From: an uncultured Mycobacterium sp.
Lineage (GTDB): Bacteria > Actinomycetota > Actinomycetes > Mycobacteriales > Mycobacteriaceae
Assembly: GCA_900078375.1 (NCBI GenBank)
Contig: FLQS01000004.1
Location: forward strand, 1 to 64,000
Reading direction: 5' to 3'
Length of the DNA: 64,000 nucleotides
Within the stretch, counting starts at the first letter, position 1, and the number at the start of each line of letters is the position of its first letter. Both the position numbers and the translations under genes were made by a program. The notes under the pieces were generated by a model. The model ran no database searches, was not told the DNA's origin, and was given only the letters and a program-made list of their open reading frames with translations. Below are positions 38,168-48,244 of the stretch, one piece after another.

Positions 38168-39228
38168 TAGGCCGGGCAGCCTTCCCGGTTGGTGCCGTCG
38201 AGTGCCTTGGGGGCGTCGTCGATGGACTTGTGCACCACGTCGAGCACCTGCGGGTCCCACGTCAGCGCGGTCTTCTGTTCCAGCCCAGCGAGATTGGAGA
38301 CGAAGATGCTGTGGGTGTCGTCGAAGGTGTAGCAGCGCCGATGCGGCACCACCGGGTCGCTGATGTTCTTGGCGAGCGCGCTCTGCAGCGCCACGATGCC
38401 GTCATTGGGCCAGACCGCGGGGTTCACCTGTCCGTCGCTGCTGGTTTTTTCTCCGGTGAACTTCCTGCCGCCGATCAGCACCACCGGGATCTTGTCGAGG
38501 ACCCCGGACTGGTATTCGTTCCAGCCGTCCTTGCCCATCAGGAACGCCTGGTTGACCTCACGTCCCGACCCGGCCATGAGCCGCTTCACTTCGTCGGACA
38601 TGCCCTTCATCGAGGTCTCGCAGAAGGTGTCGCGCTTGCAGTCGCTCAGCGGGGTGATTCCGTTGGCGTAGTCGGACAGATAGGAGCCCTGCCACGGCGT
38701 CCCGATCGTGGTCAGCGACCGGACCTTCAGCGGCGAGTTCGTCGACGTCAACACCCGGATGGCGGCGCGAGAGTACAGCCCGCCCATCGAGTGACCGACG
38801 AAGTCGACCTCGGTGACGCCCTTGTCGGTGTGCAGCCAGTTGAGGAACCGGGCCAGATGCTCGCCGGCGGTGTCGATGCTGCCGGTCGAGTCGACGGTCA
38901 TGTTCTCCGGCAGGGTGACCGGGCAAACCCCGAACGGGCCGAACCCGGTCTGGTCGACGACCTGGCCGCGGCCGGCCATCGCGGGGGAGGTGTAGACGGT
39001 GTAGCCCTTGCCGAGCAGGTACTCCCGCAGTGCGGTGTCGGTGTTGCCCGCGGCCAGTCCGGTGGCGCACGCCTGGTCGGGGCTGGTGAACGGACTCGTC
39101 GCGTCACCGCCGGACACGATCACCACCGCCGTGGACGCCGGGCGCTTCTCGTTGGTGGAATCGCTCTGACACCCGGCCAGCACGCAGATCATGGTCATCG
39201 CGGCGGCCAGCGCCAATACTCCTCGCAC
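38167..39228 (-). CDS. Lipoprotein lipase/esterase, first copy of a tandem pair
   Basis: The 353-residue product has a signal peptide with lipobox VLAGC (AMTMICVLAGCQSD) for lipidation and cell-surface anchoring. Shared blocks with the following copy are VVIVSGGDATSPFTSPDQAC, the serine elbow VDFVGHSMGGLYSRAAIRVL, GTPWQGSYLSDYANG, AVWPNDGIVALQSALAKNIS and PHRRCYTFDDTHSIFV. Conserved cysteines (FCETSMKG, GCPA-type C terminus) suggest disulfides. The GTG start at 39228 lies 48 bp from the divergent trpS. Confidence 0.85.
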   Translation of the reverse strand: MRGVLALAAAMTMICVLAGCQSDSTNEKRPASTAVVIVSGGDATSPFTSPDQACATGLAAGNTDTALREYLLGKGYTVYTSPAMAGRGQVVDQTGFGPFGVCPVTLPENMTVDSTGSIDTAGEHLARFLNWLHTDKGVTEVDFVGHSMGGLYSRAAIRVLTSTNSPLKVRSLTTIGTPWQGSYLSDYANGITPLSDCKRDTFCETSMKGMSDEVKRLMAGSGREVNQAFLMGKDGWNEYQSGVLDKIPVVLIGGRKFTGEKTSSDGQVNPAVWPNDGIVALQSALAKNISDPVVPHRRCYTFDDTHSIFVSNLAGLEQKTALTWDPQVLDVVHKSIDDAPKALDGTNREGCPA

Positions 39229-39270
39229 GAAGCAGGATGCTAGCCGCCAACGGCCTCGTGACAGGATTGA

Positions 39271-40293
<1,023 letters not shown>

Positions 40294-40316
40294 ACGATGC
40301 GGGAAGGCTGGGGGCA

Positions 40317-41360
40317 ATGGCAGAACCGGCCAAGACGCCGAGCCGCTTGGACCGGTGGCGGGCCCGCTATCACTGGTTCGATCACGCGATGCGCGCCCAG
40401 GAGCGCTACCAGAACGCCAAGGGTGACTTCTACGCCGCAGGCATCACCTACTTCACGATCTTCGCGCTGTTCCCGTTGCTGATGGTCGGGTTCGCGGCCG
40501 CCGGTTTTGCGCTGGCGAGCCGGCCGCATGTGCTGGCTGATATCGAAGGCCGGATCAAGGCAACGGTTTCCGGCGACTTCGGCCAGCAGCTGATCGGCCT
40601 GATCGATTCGGCGATCCAGTCCCGCACGTCGGTCGGCGTGATCGGTTTGGCCACCGCGGCATGGGCCGGGCTCAGCTGGATCTCCAATCTGCGTGAGGCA
40701 CTGAGCCAGATGTGGGATCAGCGCGCCGACCCGCAGAACTTCGTGCGTGCCAAGCTGTCTGACTTGGTGGTGCTGTTGTCCACGTTCGTGGCGATCGTGT
40801 TGACCATCGGCCTGACGGCGCTGACGGATCTATCGGTGATGACCAAGGTGTTGCAGTGGATCGGCATAGCCCATCCCGACGGGCTGGGCGGTGTGCTGCG
40901 GGTGGTCTCGCTGGTGATGTCCTGGGCGGTGTCGTGGCTGTTGTTCAGTTGGATAATCGCGCGGTTGCCGCGCGAAACGCTCACCTTCCACAGCAGCCTG
41001 CGGGCAGGCCTGATGGCTGCGGTGGCCTTCGAGGTCTTCAAGCTGGTCGGCTCGATCTATCTGCGTTCGGTGGTCCACGGGCCTGCTGGTGCGACGTTCG
41101 GGCCGGTACTGGGCCTGATGGTGTTCGCCTACATCACCGCCCGGTTGGTGCTGTTCGCCACCGCGTGGGCGGCGACGTCACGCGACAATCTGCGCCCCGA
41201 GCCGGTCGGCGCGCCCGGCCCGGCGATCATCACCCCAAGGGTCGGCCCGGACGACGGGCTGAGCGCACGGCAGACGGTCGCCGCGATGGCGGTGGGTGCG
41301 GTTGGCGCGCTTGGTCTTTCGCGGTTGTTGCGCAAGCCTCGCTCAACTCCGCGAGATTGA
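40317..41360 (+). CDS. YihY/virulence factor BrkB family membrane protein (Rv3335c-like)
   Basis: The 347-residue protein has six predicted membrane segments (AAGITYFTIFALFPLLMVGF, VGVIGLATAAWAGLSWISNL, LVVLLSTFVAIVLTIGLTAL, VVSLVMSWAVSWLLFSWIIA, and two more up to residue 290) and the family signature GDFYAAGITYFTIFALFPLL. Once misnamed RNase BN; the actual function is unknown. The C-terminal end overlaps the palindromic element at 41350-41410, which includes the TGA stop. Confidence 0.88.
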   Translation: MAEPAKTPSRLDRWRARYHWFDHAMRAQERYQNAKGDFYAAGITYFTIFALFPLLMVGFAAAGFALASRPHVLADIEGRIKATVSGDFGQQLIGLIDSAIQSRTSVGVIGLATAAWAGLSWISNLREALSQMWDQRADPQNFVRAKLSDLVVLLSTFVAIVLTIGLTALTDLSVMTKVLQWIGIAHPDGLGGVLRVVSLVMSWAVSWLLFSWIIARLPRETLTFHSSLRAGLMAAVAFEVFKLVGSIYLRSVVHGPAGATFGPVLGLMVFAYITARLVLFATAWAATSRDNLRPEPVGAPGPAIITPRVGPDDGLSARQTVAAMAVGAVGALGLSRLLRKPRSTPRD

Positions 41361-41410
41361 ACTCACGCAGAGGGTTACTCGCACTTCTCCTGCGTGGCTT
41401 CAATCTCGCG
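41350..41410. repeat. 61-bp palindromic element, copy 1
   Basis: Outer arms CGCGAGATTGAA (41350-41361) and TTCAATCTCGCG (41399-41410) are perfect inverse complements. Inside them ACGCAG and CTGCGT pair again, separated from the outer arms by a 3-base bulge (CTC against GGC). The loop contains ACTCGCACTT. The left arm overlaps the end of the YihY gene and contains its stop codon. A second copy lies beyond the DUF559 gene (42295-42355). Confidence 0.85.
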
Positions 41411-41415
41411 GACGC

Positions 41416-42261
41416 TCATGGGCGCCAACCCCTCGATATCAACGCATTACGCACTCGGGTGATCATCTCATCTGGGCGATCCTCCTTGATCACCCGCACA
41501 GATTCCCAACCCATGCCGGCGACGAGCCGTGACCGCTTCTGATCCCACGCGTACCGGCCGCGGTCGGTTCGGTGTTGGTCGCCGTCATATTCGGCGGCGA
41601 CCTTCAACTCCTCCCAGCCCATCTCGAGCACGGCGACCAAACCCCGTTCGTCGTAGAGCGGGATCTGCGTTGTGGGCACGGGTAAGCCGGCGTCAATCAG
41701 CAAGAGGCGCAACCACGTCTCTTTCGGGGACGCCGCCCCGCGGTCAACGAGCGGCACGATTTCACGGAGTCGACGAACCCCGCGGGCACCCGGGTACCGC
41801 TTGGCCAGCAAGAGGATGTCCTCGGTGGAGAACGAATCGGCTCGCATGAGCGCGTCCAACCTTGCGATCGCCAACGCCCTGGGGAGGTACCGTCCGAGGT
41901 CGAAAGCGGTGCGAGCCAAGGTAGTGACGGGAAGGCCGGCGATTCGGGTCACCTCGTCATCGGCAAGGGTTTCATTGCGCACGATCAAGCCGCGCGGTGG
42001 CCGGCCGTTGTCCCATATCAGCTCGATGTATTCAGCAGGGTTAGTCCACTCCGCCCCGTGCATAGCGGCGGCGGCCGCACCCGCGATGACGGCCCGTCTC
42101 CGCGACCACAACCATGCGGCAATAGTGCGATCCCGCAGTGAGACAGGCTGTCCGCGAGCGTGGTAAACGTCGGGCAGCAGCCTGTCATGAAACCGCTGCA
42201 GCTCGTGACGGGTCAGGGCGCCACTCGCCAGGGCTTCACTGCCGATGAATACGTCGCCCAT
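41416..42261 (-). CDS. DUF559 endonuclease-like protein
   Basis: The 281-residue protein has an N-terminal helical part (ALTRHELQRFHDRLLPDVYH, then RRAVIAGAAAAAMHGAEW), like the AbiEi-related heads of mycobacterial DUF559 proteins, and a C-terminal DUF559 domain of the Vsr/PD-(D/E)xK type: EMGWEELKVAAEYDGDQHRT, then DRGRYAWDQKRSRLVAGMGW. The acidic residues and D-G-x-x-H pattern are those of the nuclease core. It is bracketed by two copies of a palindromic element, 6 bp and 34 bp away. No antitoxin-like partner gene is seen. It is an insertion relative to the M. tuberculosis order. Confidence 0.8.
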   Translation of the reverse strand: MGDVFIGSEALASGALTRHELQRFHDRLLPDVYHARGQPVSLRDRTIAAWLWSRRRAVIAGAAAAAMHGAEWTNPAEYIELIWDNGRPPRGLIVRNETLADDEVTRIAGLPVTTLARTAFDLGRYLPRALAIARLDALMRADSFSTEDILLLAKRYPGARGVRRLREIVPLVDRGAASPKETWLRLLLIDAGLPVPTTQIPLYDERGLVAVLEMGWEELKVAAEYDGDQHRTDRGRYAWDQKRSRLVAGMGWESVRVIKEDRPDEMITRVRNALISRGWRP

Positions 42262-42294
42262 CGGGTCATCATCGGCGCGGCGACCGACACATCA

Positions 42295-42355
42295 CCGAGA
42301 TTGAACTCACGCAGAGAAAGTGCGAGTAGACCTCTGCGTGGCTTCAATTTCGCGG
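42295..42355. repeat. Palindromic element, copy 2
   Basis: Arms AGATTGAA and TTCAATTT, then ACGCAGAG and CTCTGCGT (perfect 8 bp), with the same CTC/GGC bulge as copy 1. The arms run in the same direction as in copy 1, but the loop AAGTGCGAGT is the reverse complement of the copy 1 loop ACTCGCACTT. It lies between the DUF559 start and the dacB1 stop. Confidence 0.85.
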
Positions 42356-42379
42356 GTTTGGCGAAAGCGCCGCGAGTAG

Positions 42380-43627
42380 CTACCGGCCTCGCACGGGCCG
42401 GCGGTTGATCGAACGCGCCATCATGATCAGCCCGAACACGATCAGCGTGCCGATCACACCCACGCCCACGCGCACCGGCACCGCGTCGGCCTCGGGCAGC
42501 ACTCCTGAGGCCTTGGCACTGACCGCGCTGGCCGGATCCGGCTTCGGCGGCTTCAGCGACGGATCGGGGTCGATCAGGTCGCCTATCTTGGTTCCCGGCG
42601 GCGTGGAGAAGCCGTAGTCGAGCAAGTGGGCGGCCTGCTGCCACGGCGGAATCGGTTGGCGGGTCCCGCGCATCAGCACCGCCACCAACCGGCGGCCGTC
42701 GCGGTTCGCGGCGCCGACGAACGTCTGCCCGGCGTCGTCGGTGTAGCCGGTCTTGCCGCCGAGCGCGCCCGGATAGTTGTAGAGCAGCTGGTTGTCGTTC
42801 TCGAGCTCATAGCCGGGGTGGTCGCCGTCGTCGCCCGGCTTGGCCGGATGCCCGGGGAAGTCGTATTTCTGGGTGGCGACGATGCTCGCGAAAGTCGGGT
42901 TCTCCCAGGCATACCGGTAGAACAGCCCGATGTCGTAGGCCGATGTGCTCATGCCCGGCCCGTCGAGCCCGGACGGCGTGGCCGCGCGGGTGTCCTGTCC
43001 GCCGAGCTTGCGGGCCAGACCGTTGATCTTCTGCAGGGCGGTATCCATCCCGCCGATCTGGGCGGCAAGGGCATGGGCGGCGTCGTTGCCCGAGTGCATC
43101 AGCAGGCCGTGCAGCAGATCGTTGACGGTGTAGTGGCCGCCCTCGTCAACGCCGACCCGGGTGCCTTCGGCGTTGGCGTCGTCCTGGGTGCCCTCGACCA
43201 TCTTGTTCAACGGCAGCTCGTTGATGGCCTGCATCGCGGTGAGCACCTTGATGATGCTGGCCGGGCGGTGCCGGGCGTGCGGATCGCGCGCGGCGATGAT
43301 GTCGCCGGTGTCCAGGTCGGCGACCACCCACGACTCGGCCGAGATGTCGTCCGGAACCGGAGGTGTGCCCGCCGCGACGATCACTCCACACCCGGACAGT
43401 GCGTCGCCGCCCACCGGCTTTGCAGGGACGGGCAGCGGCTGCGGCGGATCGCCGGCCTCGGGCACCTCGGAGGAGTCGACGGCCGGCGGGGTGGTCACCC
43501 GGTACGGGCAGGTATTGGGGTCCGGCGCACCGGCCGGTTCGGCCCACGCGACCGCCGGCGTGCCGACGACGCACACCGCCGCGGCCAGTGCGGCAGCACA
43601 CCGCGTGAATAGTCTCGAGCTCGCCAT
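42380..43627 (-). CDS. dacB1: D-alanyl-D-alanine carboxypeptidase
   Basis: The 415-residue protein is a serine DD-carboxypeptidase (Peptidase S11). It has a signal peptide ([20 protein letters not shown], cleavage near VAWA), the SxxK motif [14 protein letters not shown] in [12 protein letters not shown], and KTG in [14 protein letters not shown]-terminal transmembrane anchor ([19 protein letters not shown]) with a short arginine-rich tail follows a proline-rich stretch. It trims peptidoglycan pentapeptides outside the membrane. It corresponds to Rv3330. The start is ATG 43627; longer readings upstream lack a signal-peptide start. Confidence 0.94.
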   Translation of the reverse strand: MASSRLFTRCAAALAAAVCVVGTPAVAWAEPAGAPDPNTCPYRVTTPPAVDSSEVPEAGDPPQPLPVPAKPVGGDALSGCGVIVAAGTPPVPDDISAESWVVADLDTGDIIAARDPHARHRPASIIKVLTAMQAINELPLNKMVEGTQDDANAEGTRVGVDEGGHYTVNDLLHGLLMHSGNDAAHALAAQIGGMDTALQKINGLARKLGGQDTRAATPSGLDGPGMSTSAYDIGLFYRYAWENPTFASIVATQKYDFPGHPAKPGDDGDHPGYELENDNQLLYNYPGALGGKTGYTDDAGQTFVGAANRDGRRLVAVLMRGTRQPIPPWQQAAHLLDYGFSTPPGTKIGDLIDPDPSLKPPKPDPASAVSAKASGVLPEADAVPVRVGVGVIGTLIVFGLIMMARSINRRPVRGR

Positions 43628-43694
43628 CGAGTCGCAGAGTAGGGGATTGAAGCCCCGAAATAGTGGAGCCGCGCTGTGACTGGAGTGGTAGTTG

Positions 43695-44690
43695 TTACAA
43701 ATCGAGACATGCGACGGCGGACGATCCGATGCAGCCCAGCCATAGTTTGCCGTCGTGTTCCACCAGGCCAGTGGCCAGCGCGAACCGCGGATCGGTAGTG
43801 CGGAGCTGGGCCCGGACGCGACCATCGAGGTCAATGGCGATCGCCCACACCACCGGCTTGGGGTTCGGCATCCAGCGATACGGCAGCCGCCACAGCAGCC
43901 GGCGCAGCGCCGGGGCGCGCGGGGCCAGCCATTCGCCGACCGCGTTGCGCTCGCTGACCAACGCCACCCAGATACGGCCGTCGGGGGCCAGCGAGATGTT
44001 GTCCGGATAGCCGGGCAGGTGCTCGATCAGCGGCACGGGTTCGCCCACCCCGGAACCGGTGAGCGGATACCGCGACACTCGGCACGCGGTGGTCTCGGCG
44101 ACCACCAGCGCCGACTCGTCGGCCGTCAAGGCCACCCCATTCGCGAACCGCAACCCGGTCGCCAGTGTGGTCACGGTGCCGTCGACGTCACGGCGGAACA
44201 GCGAGCCACTGGCGCGGGCCTCCAGGACCGAGCCCTTGTAGTACTCGTAGTGGAAGCGGGACGTCGACTCGGTGAAATAGATTGTGCCGTCCGATGATTC
44301 GACGACATTGCTGCAGAACGTCAGCGGTTGCCCGGCCACCTCGCTCACCAGCGTTTCGAACACGCCGGTGACTGGATCCAGCCGCAGCAGTCCGCGGTGA
44401 CTGTCACAGATCAGTAGCCGCCCGTCGCGGCTGACCGCCAAACCCAGCGGCCGCCCGCCGGTATTGGCGACCACGTCGGGTGCGGAGCCGGGCCGGATCC
44501 GCACGATCGCGCCGTCGTCGGTGCCGGTCCAGATCGCCCCGTCGGCGTCGACGACGACGTCCTCCGGGGCGTGGCCTCCGATGTCGACGATGCGAAGCGG
44601 TCCGGCGAGATCCGGCGGGGGCAGCGCATCCGACGGTGGCGGCTGCCACCGCACGGGATCGACCGGAGGCTTAACGCCAGGCGTCGCCAC
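43695..44690 (-). CDS. SMP-30/strictosidine synthase-like beta-propeller protein
   Basis: The 331-residue protein is a six-bladed beta-propeller of the SMP-30/strictosidine synthase-like superfamily: [57 protein letters not shown], and [20 protein letters not shown]. It carries no signal peptide. Members hydrolyse lactones or related esters, but the substrate is unknown. The GTG start lies 20 bases inside the end of the aminotransferase gene, so the two are co-translated and may act in one pathway. Confidence 0.83.
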   Translation of the reverse strand: MATPGVKPPVDPVRWQPPPSDALPPPDLAGPLRIVDIGGHAPEDVVVDADGAIWTGTDDGAIVRIRPGSAPDVVANTGGRPLGLAVSRDGRLLICDSHRGLLRLDPVTGVFETLVSEVAGQPLTFCSNVVESSDGTIYFTESTSRFHYEYYKGSVLEARASGSLFRRDVDGTVTTLATGLRFANGVALTADESALVVAETTACRVSRYPLTGSGVGEPVPLIEHLPGYPDNISLAPDGRIWVALVSERNAVGEWLAPRAPALRRLLWRLPYRWMPNPKPVVWAIAIDLDGRVRAQLRTTDPRFALATGLVEHDGKLWLGCIGSSAVACLDL

Positions 44691-46107
44691 GGGTCTGCAG
44701 GTGATCCCAGGCCTGGGTGAACACCCGGCGCAGGATCTGCTCGATCTCGTCGAAGACGGCCTGGTCGCTGATCAGCGGCGGGGCGAGCTGCACCACGGAG
44801 TCGCCGCGGTCGTCGGCCCGGCAGTACAGACCCGCCTCGAACAACTCGACTGACAGGAAGCTGCGCAGCAGCCACTCACTGAGCTCGTCGTCGAGGATCG
44901 CCTTGGTGGCCTTGTCCTTGACCAGCTCGATGCCGTAGAAGAAGCCCTCGCCGCGGACATCACCGACGATCGGCAGATCGAGCAGCTTCTCCAGGGTGGC
45001 CCGGAACGCCGGCGCCGTCGTCTTGACGTGGTCGTTGAGACCTTCGCGCTCGAACACGTCGAGGTTGGCCATCGCGACCGCCGCCGAGACGGGGTGCCCG
45101 CCCCACGTGTAGCCGTGCGCGTACGTCGTCTGGCCGTCGTTGAACGGCTCGAACAGCCGGTCGGAGGCGATCATCGCGCCCAGCGGGGCGTAACCGGAGG
45201 TCAAGCCCTTGGCGCAGGTGATGATGTCCGGCACGTAGTTGAAGTCGTTGCAGGCGAACATCGAACCGATGCGGCCGAACGCGCAGATCGTCTCGTCGGA
45301 GACCAGCAGCACGTCGTATTCGTCGCAGATCTCCCGGACCCGCTCGAAGTAACCGGGCGGCGGCGGGAAGCAGCCGCCGGCGTTCTGGACCGGCTCGAGG
45401 AACACCGCCGCCACCGAGTCGGGCCCTTCCATCTCGATGGCCTCGGCGATCCGGTTTGCCGCCCACTGCCCGAACTCCTTGATGTCGGTGTCGTGGCCCT
45501 CGGGCGCGCGGTAGAAGTTCGTGTTGGGCACCCGGAAGCCGCCCGGCGTGATCGGCTCGAACGGCGCCTTGAAGGTCGGCAGGCCGGTGATGGCCAGCGC
45601 GCCGTGCGGCGTGCCGTGGTAGGCGATGGCGCGCGAGATCACCTTGTACTTGCCGCGCGGCCCCGGCGCCACAAAGCACACGCCGGGCCTGCCGGTCAGC
45701 TTGTAGTACTGCTTGGCCAGCTTCCAGGCCGACTCGACGGCGTCGCCGCCGCCGGTGGTGAAGAACACCCGGTTCAGATCACCGGGCGCGTAATTGGCCA
45801 GCCGCTCGGCCAGCTCGATCGCCGGCGGGGTGGCGTAGGACCATAGCGGGAAGAACCCAAGCGTCTCGGCCTGCTTCTTGCCGGCTTCCGCAATTTCTTC
45901 CCGGCCGTGACCTACCTGGACGACGAACAGGCCCGACAGGCCGTCGATGTAGCGCTTGCCGTTGCTGTCCCAGATGTGGACACCGTCGCCGCGGGTGATG
46001 ATCGGCGGCGTGATCCCGGCGCCGTGGCGGGCGAAGTGGCCCCACAGGTGCCGGTCTGCCTTGGCGCCGAGTTCGGCGGTCAGGTTCTGGCTGGCGGTGG
46101 TTGTCAT
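44671..46107 (-). CDS. Class III PLP aminotransferase (Rv3329-like)
   Basis: The 478-residue protein has the class III aminotransferase motif with the PLP lysine in PDIITCAKGLTSGYAPLGAM, preceded by LLVSDETICAFGR (aspartate that binds the pyridine nitrogen) and FFTTGGGDAVESAWKLAKQY. The family acts on omega-amino acids, diamines or beta-alanine. Its ATG overlaps the Lrp/AsnC stop (ATGA). The cluster with an aldehyde dehydrogenase, divergent across the Lrp gene, suggests amine or omega-amino-acid breakdown. It is about 40 residues longer than Rv3329. Confidence 0.9.
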   Translation of the reverse strand: MTTTASQNLTAELGAKADRHLWGHFARHGAGITPPIITRGDGVHIWDSNGKRYIDGLSGLFVVQVGHGREEIAEAGKKQAETLGFFPLWSYATPPAIELAERLANYAPGDLNRVFFTTGGGDAVESAWKLAKQYYKLTGRPGVCFVAPGPRGKYKVISRAIAYHGTPHGALAITGLPTFKAPFEPITPGGFRVPNTNFYRAPEGHDTDIKEFGQWAANRIAEAIEMEGPDSVAAVFLEPVQNAGGCFPPPPGYFERVREICDEYDVLLVSDETICAFGRIGSMFACNDFNYVPDIITCAKGLTSGYAPLGAMIASDRLFEPFNDGQTTYAHGYTWGGHPVSAAVAMANLDVFEREGLNDHVKTTAPAFRATLEKLLDLPIVGDVRGEGFFYGIELVKDKATKAILDDELSEWLLRSFLSVELFEAGLYCRADDRGDSVVQLAPPLISDQAVFDEIEQILRRVFTQAWDHLQTRGDAWR

Positions 46108-46619
46108 CGGGTACCCCAATTGTATTGTTGCTTAACTAGTTTCAGATAGACCAGCGTCTCGGTGGAGGTCACTCCCGGCACGGCGCGGATCTCGGTGTTG
46201 AGCAGCTCAAGCAGTTCGGCGTCGTCCTCGCAGACGACCTCGGCGATGGCGTCGAAGGTGCCCGCGGTGAGCACCACGTAGTCCACCGCCGATATCTGCG
46301 CCAGCTTGTCGGCGACCTTGGTGGTGTCGCCCGTGCAGCGGATGCCGATCATTGCCTGCCGGCTGAAACCCAGCTGCAATGGATCGGTCACTGCGACGAT
46401 CTGCATCACTCCGGAGTCGACCAGGCGCTGCACTCGCTGCCGCACCGCCGCCTCCGACAGCCCGACGGATTTACCGATCGCGGCGTAGGAACGCCGCCCG
46501 TCTTGCTGCAATTTCTCGATAATGGCCTTGGACATCTCGTCCAGTTGGACAGGTCCGTTTCCACCCGCCGCAACGGCGCGGACGGGAAACCGAGTGGCCG
46601 GTACTCCCGAGTCGCGCAT
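46104..46619 (-). CDS. Lrp/AsnC family transcriptional regulator
   Basis: The 171-residue protein has an Lrp helix-turn-helix (QDGRRSYAAIGKSVGLSEAA, then VRQRVQRLVDSGVMQIVAV) and a RAM ligand domain (MIGIRCTGDTTKVADKLAQI, then TGTFDAIAEVVCEDDAELL-type segments). It ends in KLVKQQYNWGT, the usual mycobacterial tail. It is divergent from the aldehyde dehydrogenase and co-translated with the aminotransferase, so it is the probable regulator of both. The start is uncertain: ATG 46619 or 46625; upstream GTG or ATG would add sequence without family support. Confidence 0.87.
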   Translation of the reverse strand: MRDSGVPATRFPVRAVAAGGNGPVQLDEMSKAIIEKLQQDGRRSYAAIGKSVGLSEAAVRQRVQRLVDSGVMQIVAVTDPLQLGFSRQAMIGIRCTGDTTKVADKLAQISAVDYVVLTAGTFDAIAEVVCEDDAELLELLNTEIRAVPGVTSTETLVYLKLVKQQYNWGTR

Positions 46620-46741
46620 GCCCATGATTGTGCACGGAATCAGTTGTTTTAGGCAACCAGATCGATGAAATTGGTGGTCTTTACCCACCCATACTGCGGT
46701 AATGCGTAGCAGCCCCTGAGGCGGTCGGTTACCGTGGGGCG

Positions 46742-48244
46742 GTGACAACTCTCGCCTCTGACAAGACCCGCATTGTGCCCAGTAGCTGGATCGATGGCGC
46801 CCCGGTGGTGACCGGCGGCGGCCTTCACCAGGTGGTCAACCCGGCCGACGGCAGCGTCGTCGCGGAGCTGGCGCTGGCCCAGCCCGCCGACGTCGACATC
46901 GCAGTGGCCTCAGCCCGCGCGGCCCTGAGCGGGTGGTCGCGGGCCACCCCGGTCGAGCGGGCCACGGTGCTGGCCAAACTGGCCGAGCTTGTCGACGCCC
47001 ATTCCCAGGAGATCGTCGCCGAAGAGGTCAGCCAGACCGGCAAGCCGGTGCGGCTGGCCACCGAATTCGACGTCCCCGGCAGCATCGACAACATCGCCTT
47101 CTTCGCCGGGGCGGCCCGCCACCTGGAAGGCAAGGCCACCGGGGAGTACTCCGGCGACCACACCTCCTCCATCCGGCGCGAGGCCGTCGGCGTGGTCGCG
47201 ACGATCACGCCGTGGAACTACCCGCTGCAAATGGCGGTCTGGAAGGTACTGCCGGCCCTGGCGGCGGGCTGTTCGGTGGTGATCAAGCCCGCCGAGCTGA
47301 CGCCGCTGACCACGTTGACGCTGGCCCGGCTGGCCACTGAAGCCGGCCTGCCCGACGGGGTGCTCAATGTCCTCACCGGCGCCGGGTCCGATGTCGGCTC
47401 GGCGCTGGCCGGCCACCGCGACGTCGACGTCGTCACGTTCACCGGCTCCACTGCCGTGGGCCGCAGGGTGATGGCCGCGGCGGCCCTGCACGGGCACCGC
47501 ACCCAGCTGGAGCTCGGTGGCAAGGCGCCGTTCGTGGTGTTCGACGACGCCGACCTGGACGCTGCGATCAACGGCGCGGTCGCCGGGTCTCTGATCAACT
47601 CCGGGCAGGACTGCACCGCCGCGACCCGCGCGATCGTGGCGCGCAATCTCTACGACGACTTCGTCGCCGGCGTGGCCGAGCTGATGAGCAAGATGGTCGT
47701 CGGCGACCCGCAGGACCCCGACACCGACCTGGGTCCGCTGATCTCGGCCGCACACCGCGATAAGGTCGCCGCGATGGTGGCCCGCGCGCCAGGCGAGGGC
47801 GGCCGCATCGCCACCGGTGGCGCCGCGCCGGATCGGCCAGGCTCCTTCTACCTGCCCACGCTGGTCGCCGACGTCAGCGAGAACTCCGAGATTTACCGCG
47901 ACGAGGTCTTCGGCCCGGTGTTGACGGTGCGCACCCACGAAGGCGACGACGATGCGCTGCGCCAGGCCAACGACACCGACTACGGTCTGGCCGCTTCGGC
48001 CTGGACCCGTGATGTCTACCGCGCCCAGCGCGCGTCGCGCGAGATCAACGCCGGCTGCGTGTGGATCAATGACCACATCCCGATCATCAGCGAGATGCCG
48101 CACGGCGGGGTCGGCGCGTCCGGATTCGGCAAGGACATGAGCGACTACTCCTTCGAGGAGTACCTGACCATCAAGCACGTGATGAGCGACATCACCGGCG
48201 TCGCCGAAAAAGACTGGCACCGGACAATTTTCAAGCTGCGGTAA
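46742..48244 (+). CDS. Aldehyde dehydrogenase (aminobutyraldehyde dehydrogenase-like)
   Basis: The 500-residue protein is an NAD(P)-dependent aldehyde dehydrogenase. The oxyanion region ITPWNYPLQMAVWKVLPAL, the Rossmann part TFTGSTAVGRRVM, the catalytic glutamate in LELGGKAPFVVFD and the nucleophilic cysteine in NSGQDCTAATR are all intact. It most resembles the gamma-aminobutyraldehyde/betaine aldehyde branch. The start is GTG 46742. It ends one base before the GGT gene start. Together with the aminotransferase it fits oxidation of an amino-aldehyde from a diamine or similar amine. Confidence 0.9.
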   Translation: MTTLASDKTRIVPSSWIDGAPVVTGGGLHQVVNPADGSVVAELALAQPADVDIAVASARAALSGWSRATPVERATVLAKLAELVDAHSQEIVAEEVSQTGKPVRLATEFDVPGSIDNIAFFAGAARHLEGKATGEYSGDHTSSIRREAVGVVATITPWNYPLQMAVWKVLPALAAGCSVVIKPAELTPLTTLTLARLATEAGLPDGVLNVLTGAGSDVGSALAGHRDVDVVTFTGSTAVGRRVMAAAALHGHRTQLELGGKAPFVVFDDADLDAAINGAVAGSLINSGQDCTAATRAIVARNLYDDFVAGVAELMSKMVVGDPQDPDTDLGPLISAAHRDKVAAMVARAPGEGGRIATGGAAPDRPGSFYLPTLVADVSENSEIYRDEVFGPVLTVRTHEGDDDALRQANDTDYGLAASAWTRDVYRAQRASREINAGCVWINDHIPIISEMPHGGVGASGFGKDMSDYSFEEYLTIKHVMSDITGVAEKDWHRTIFKLR

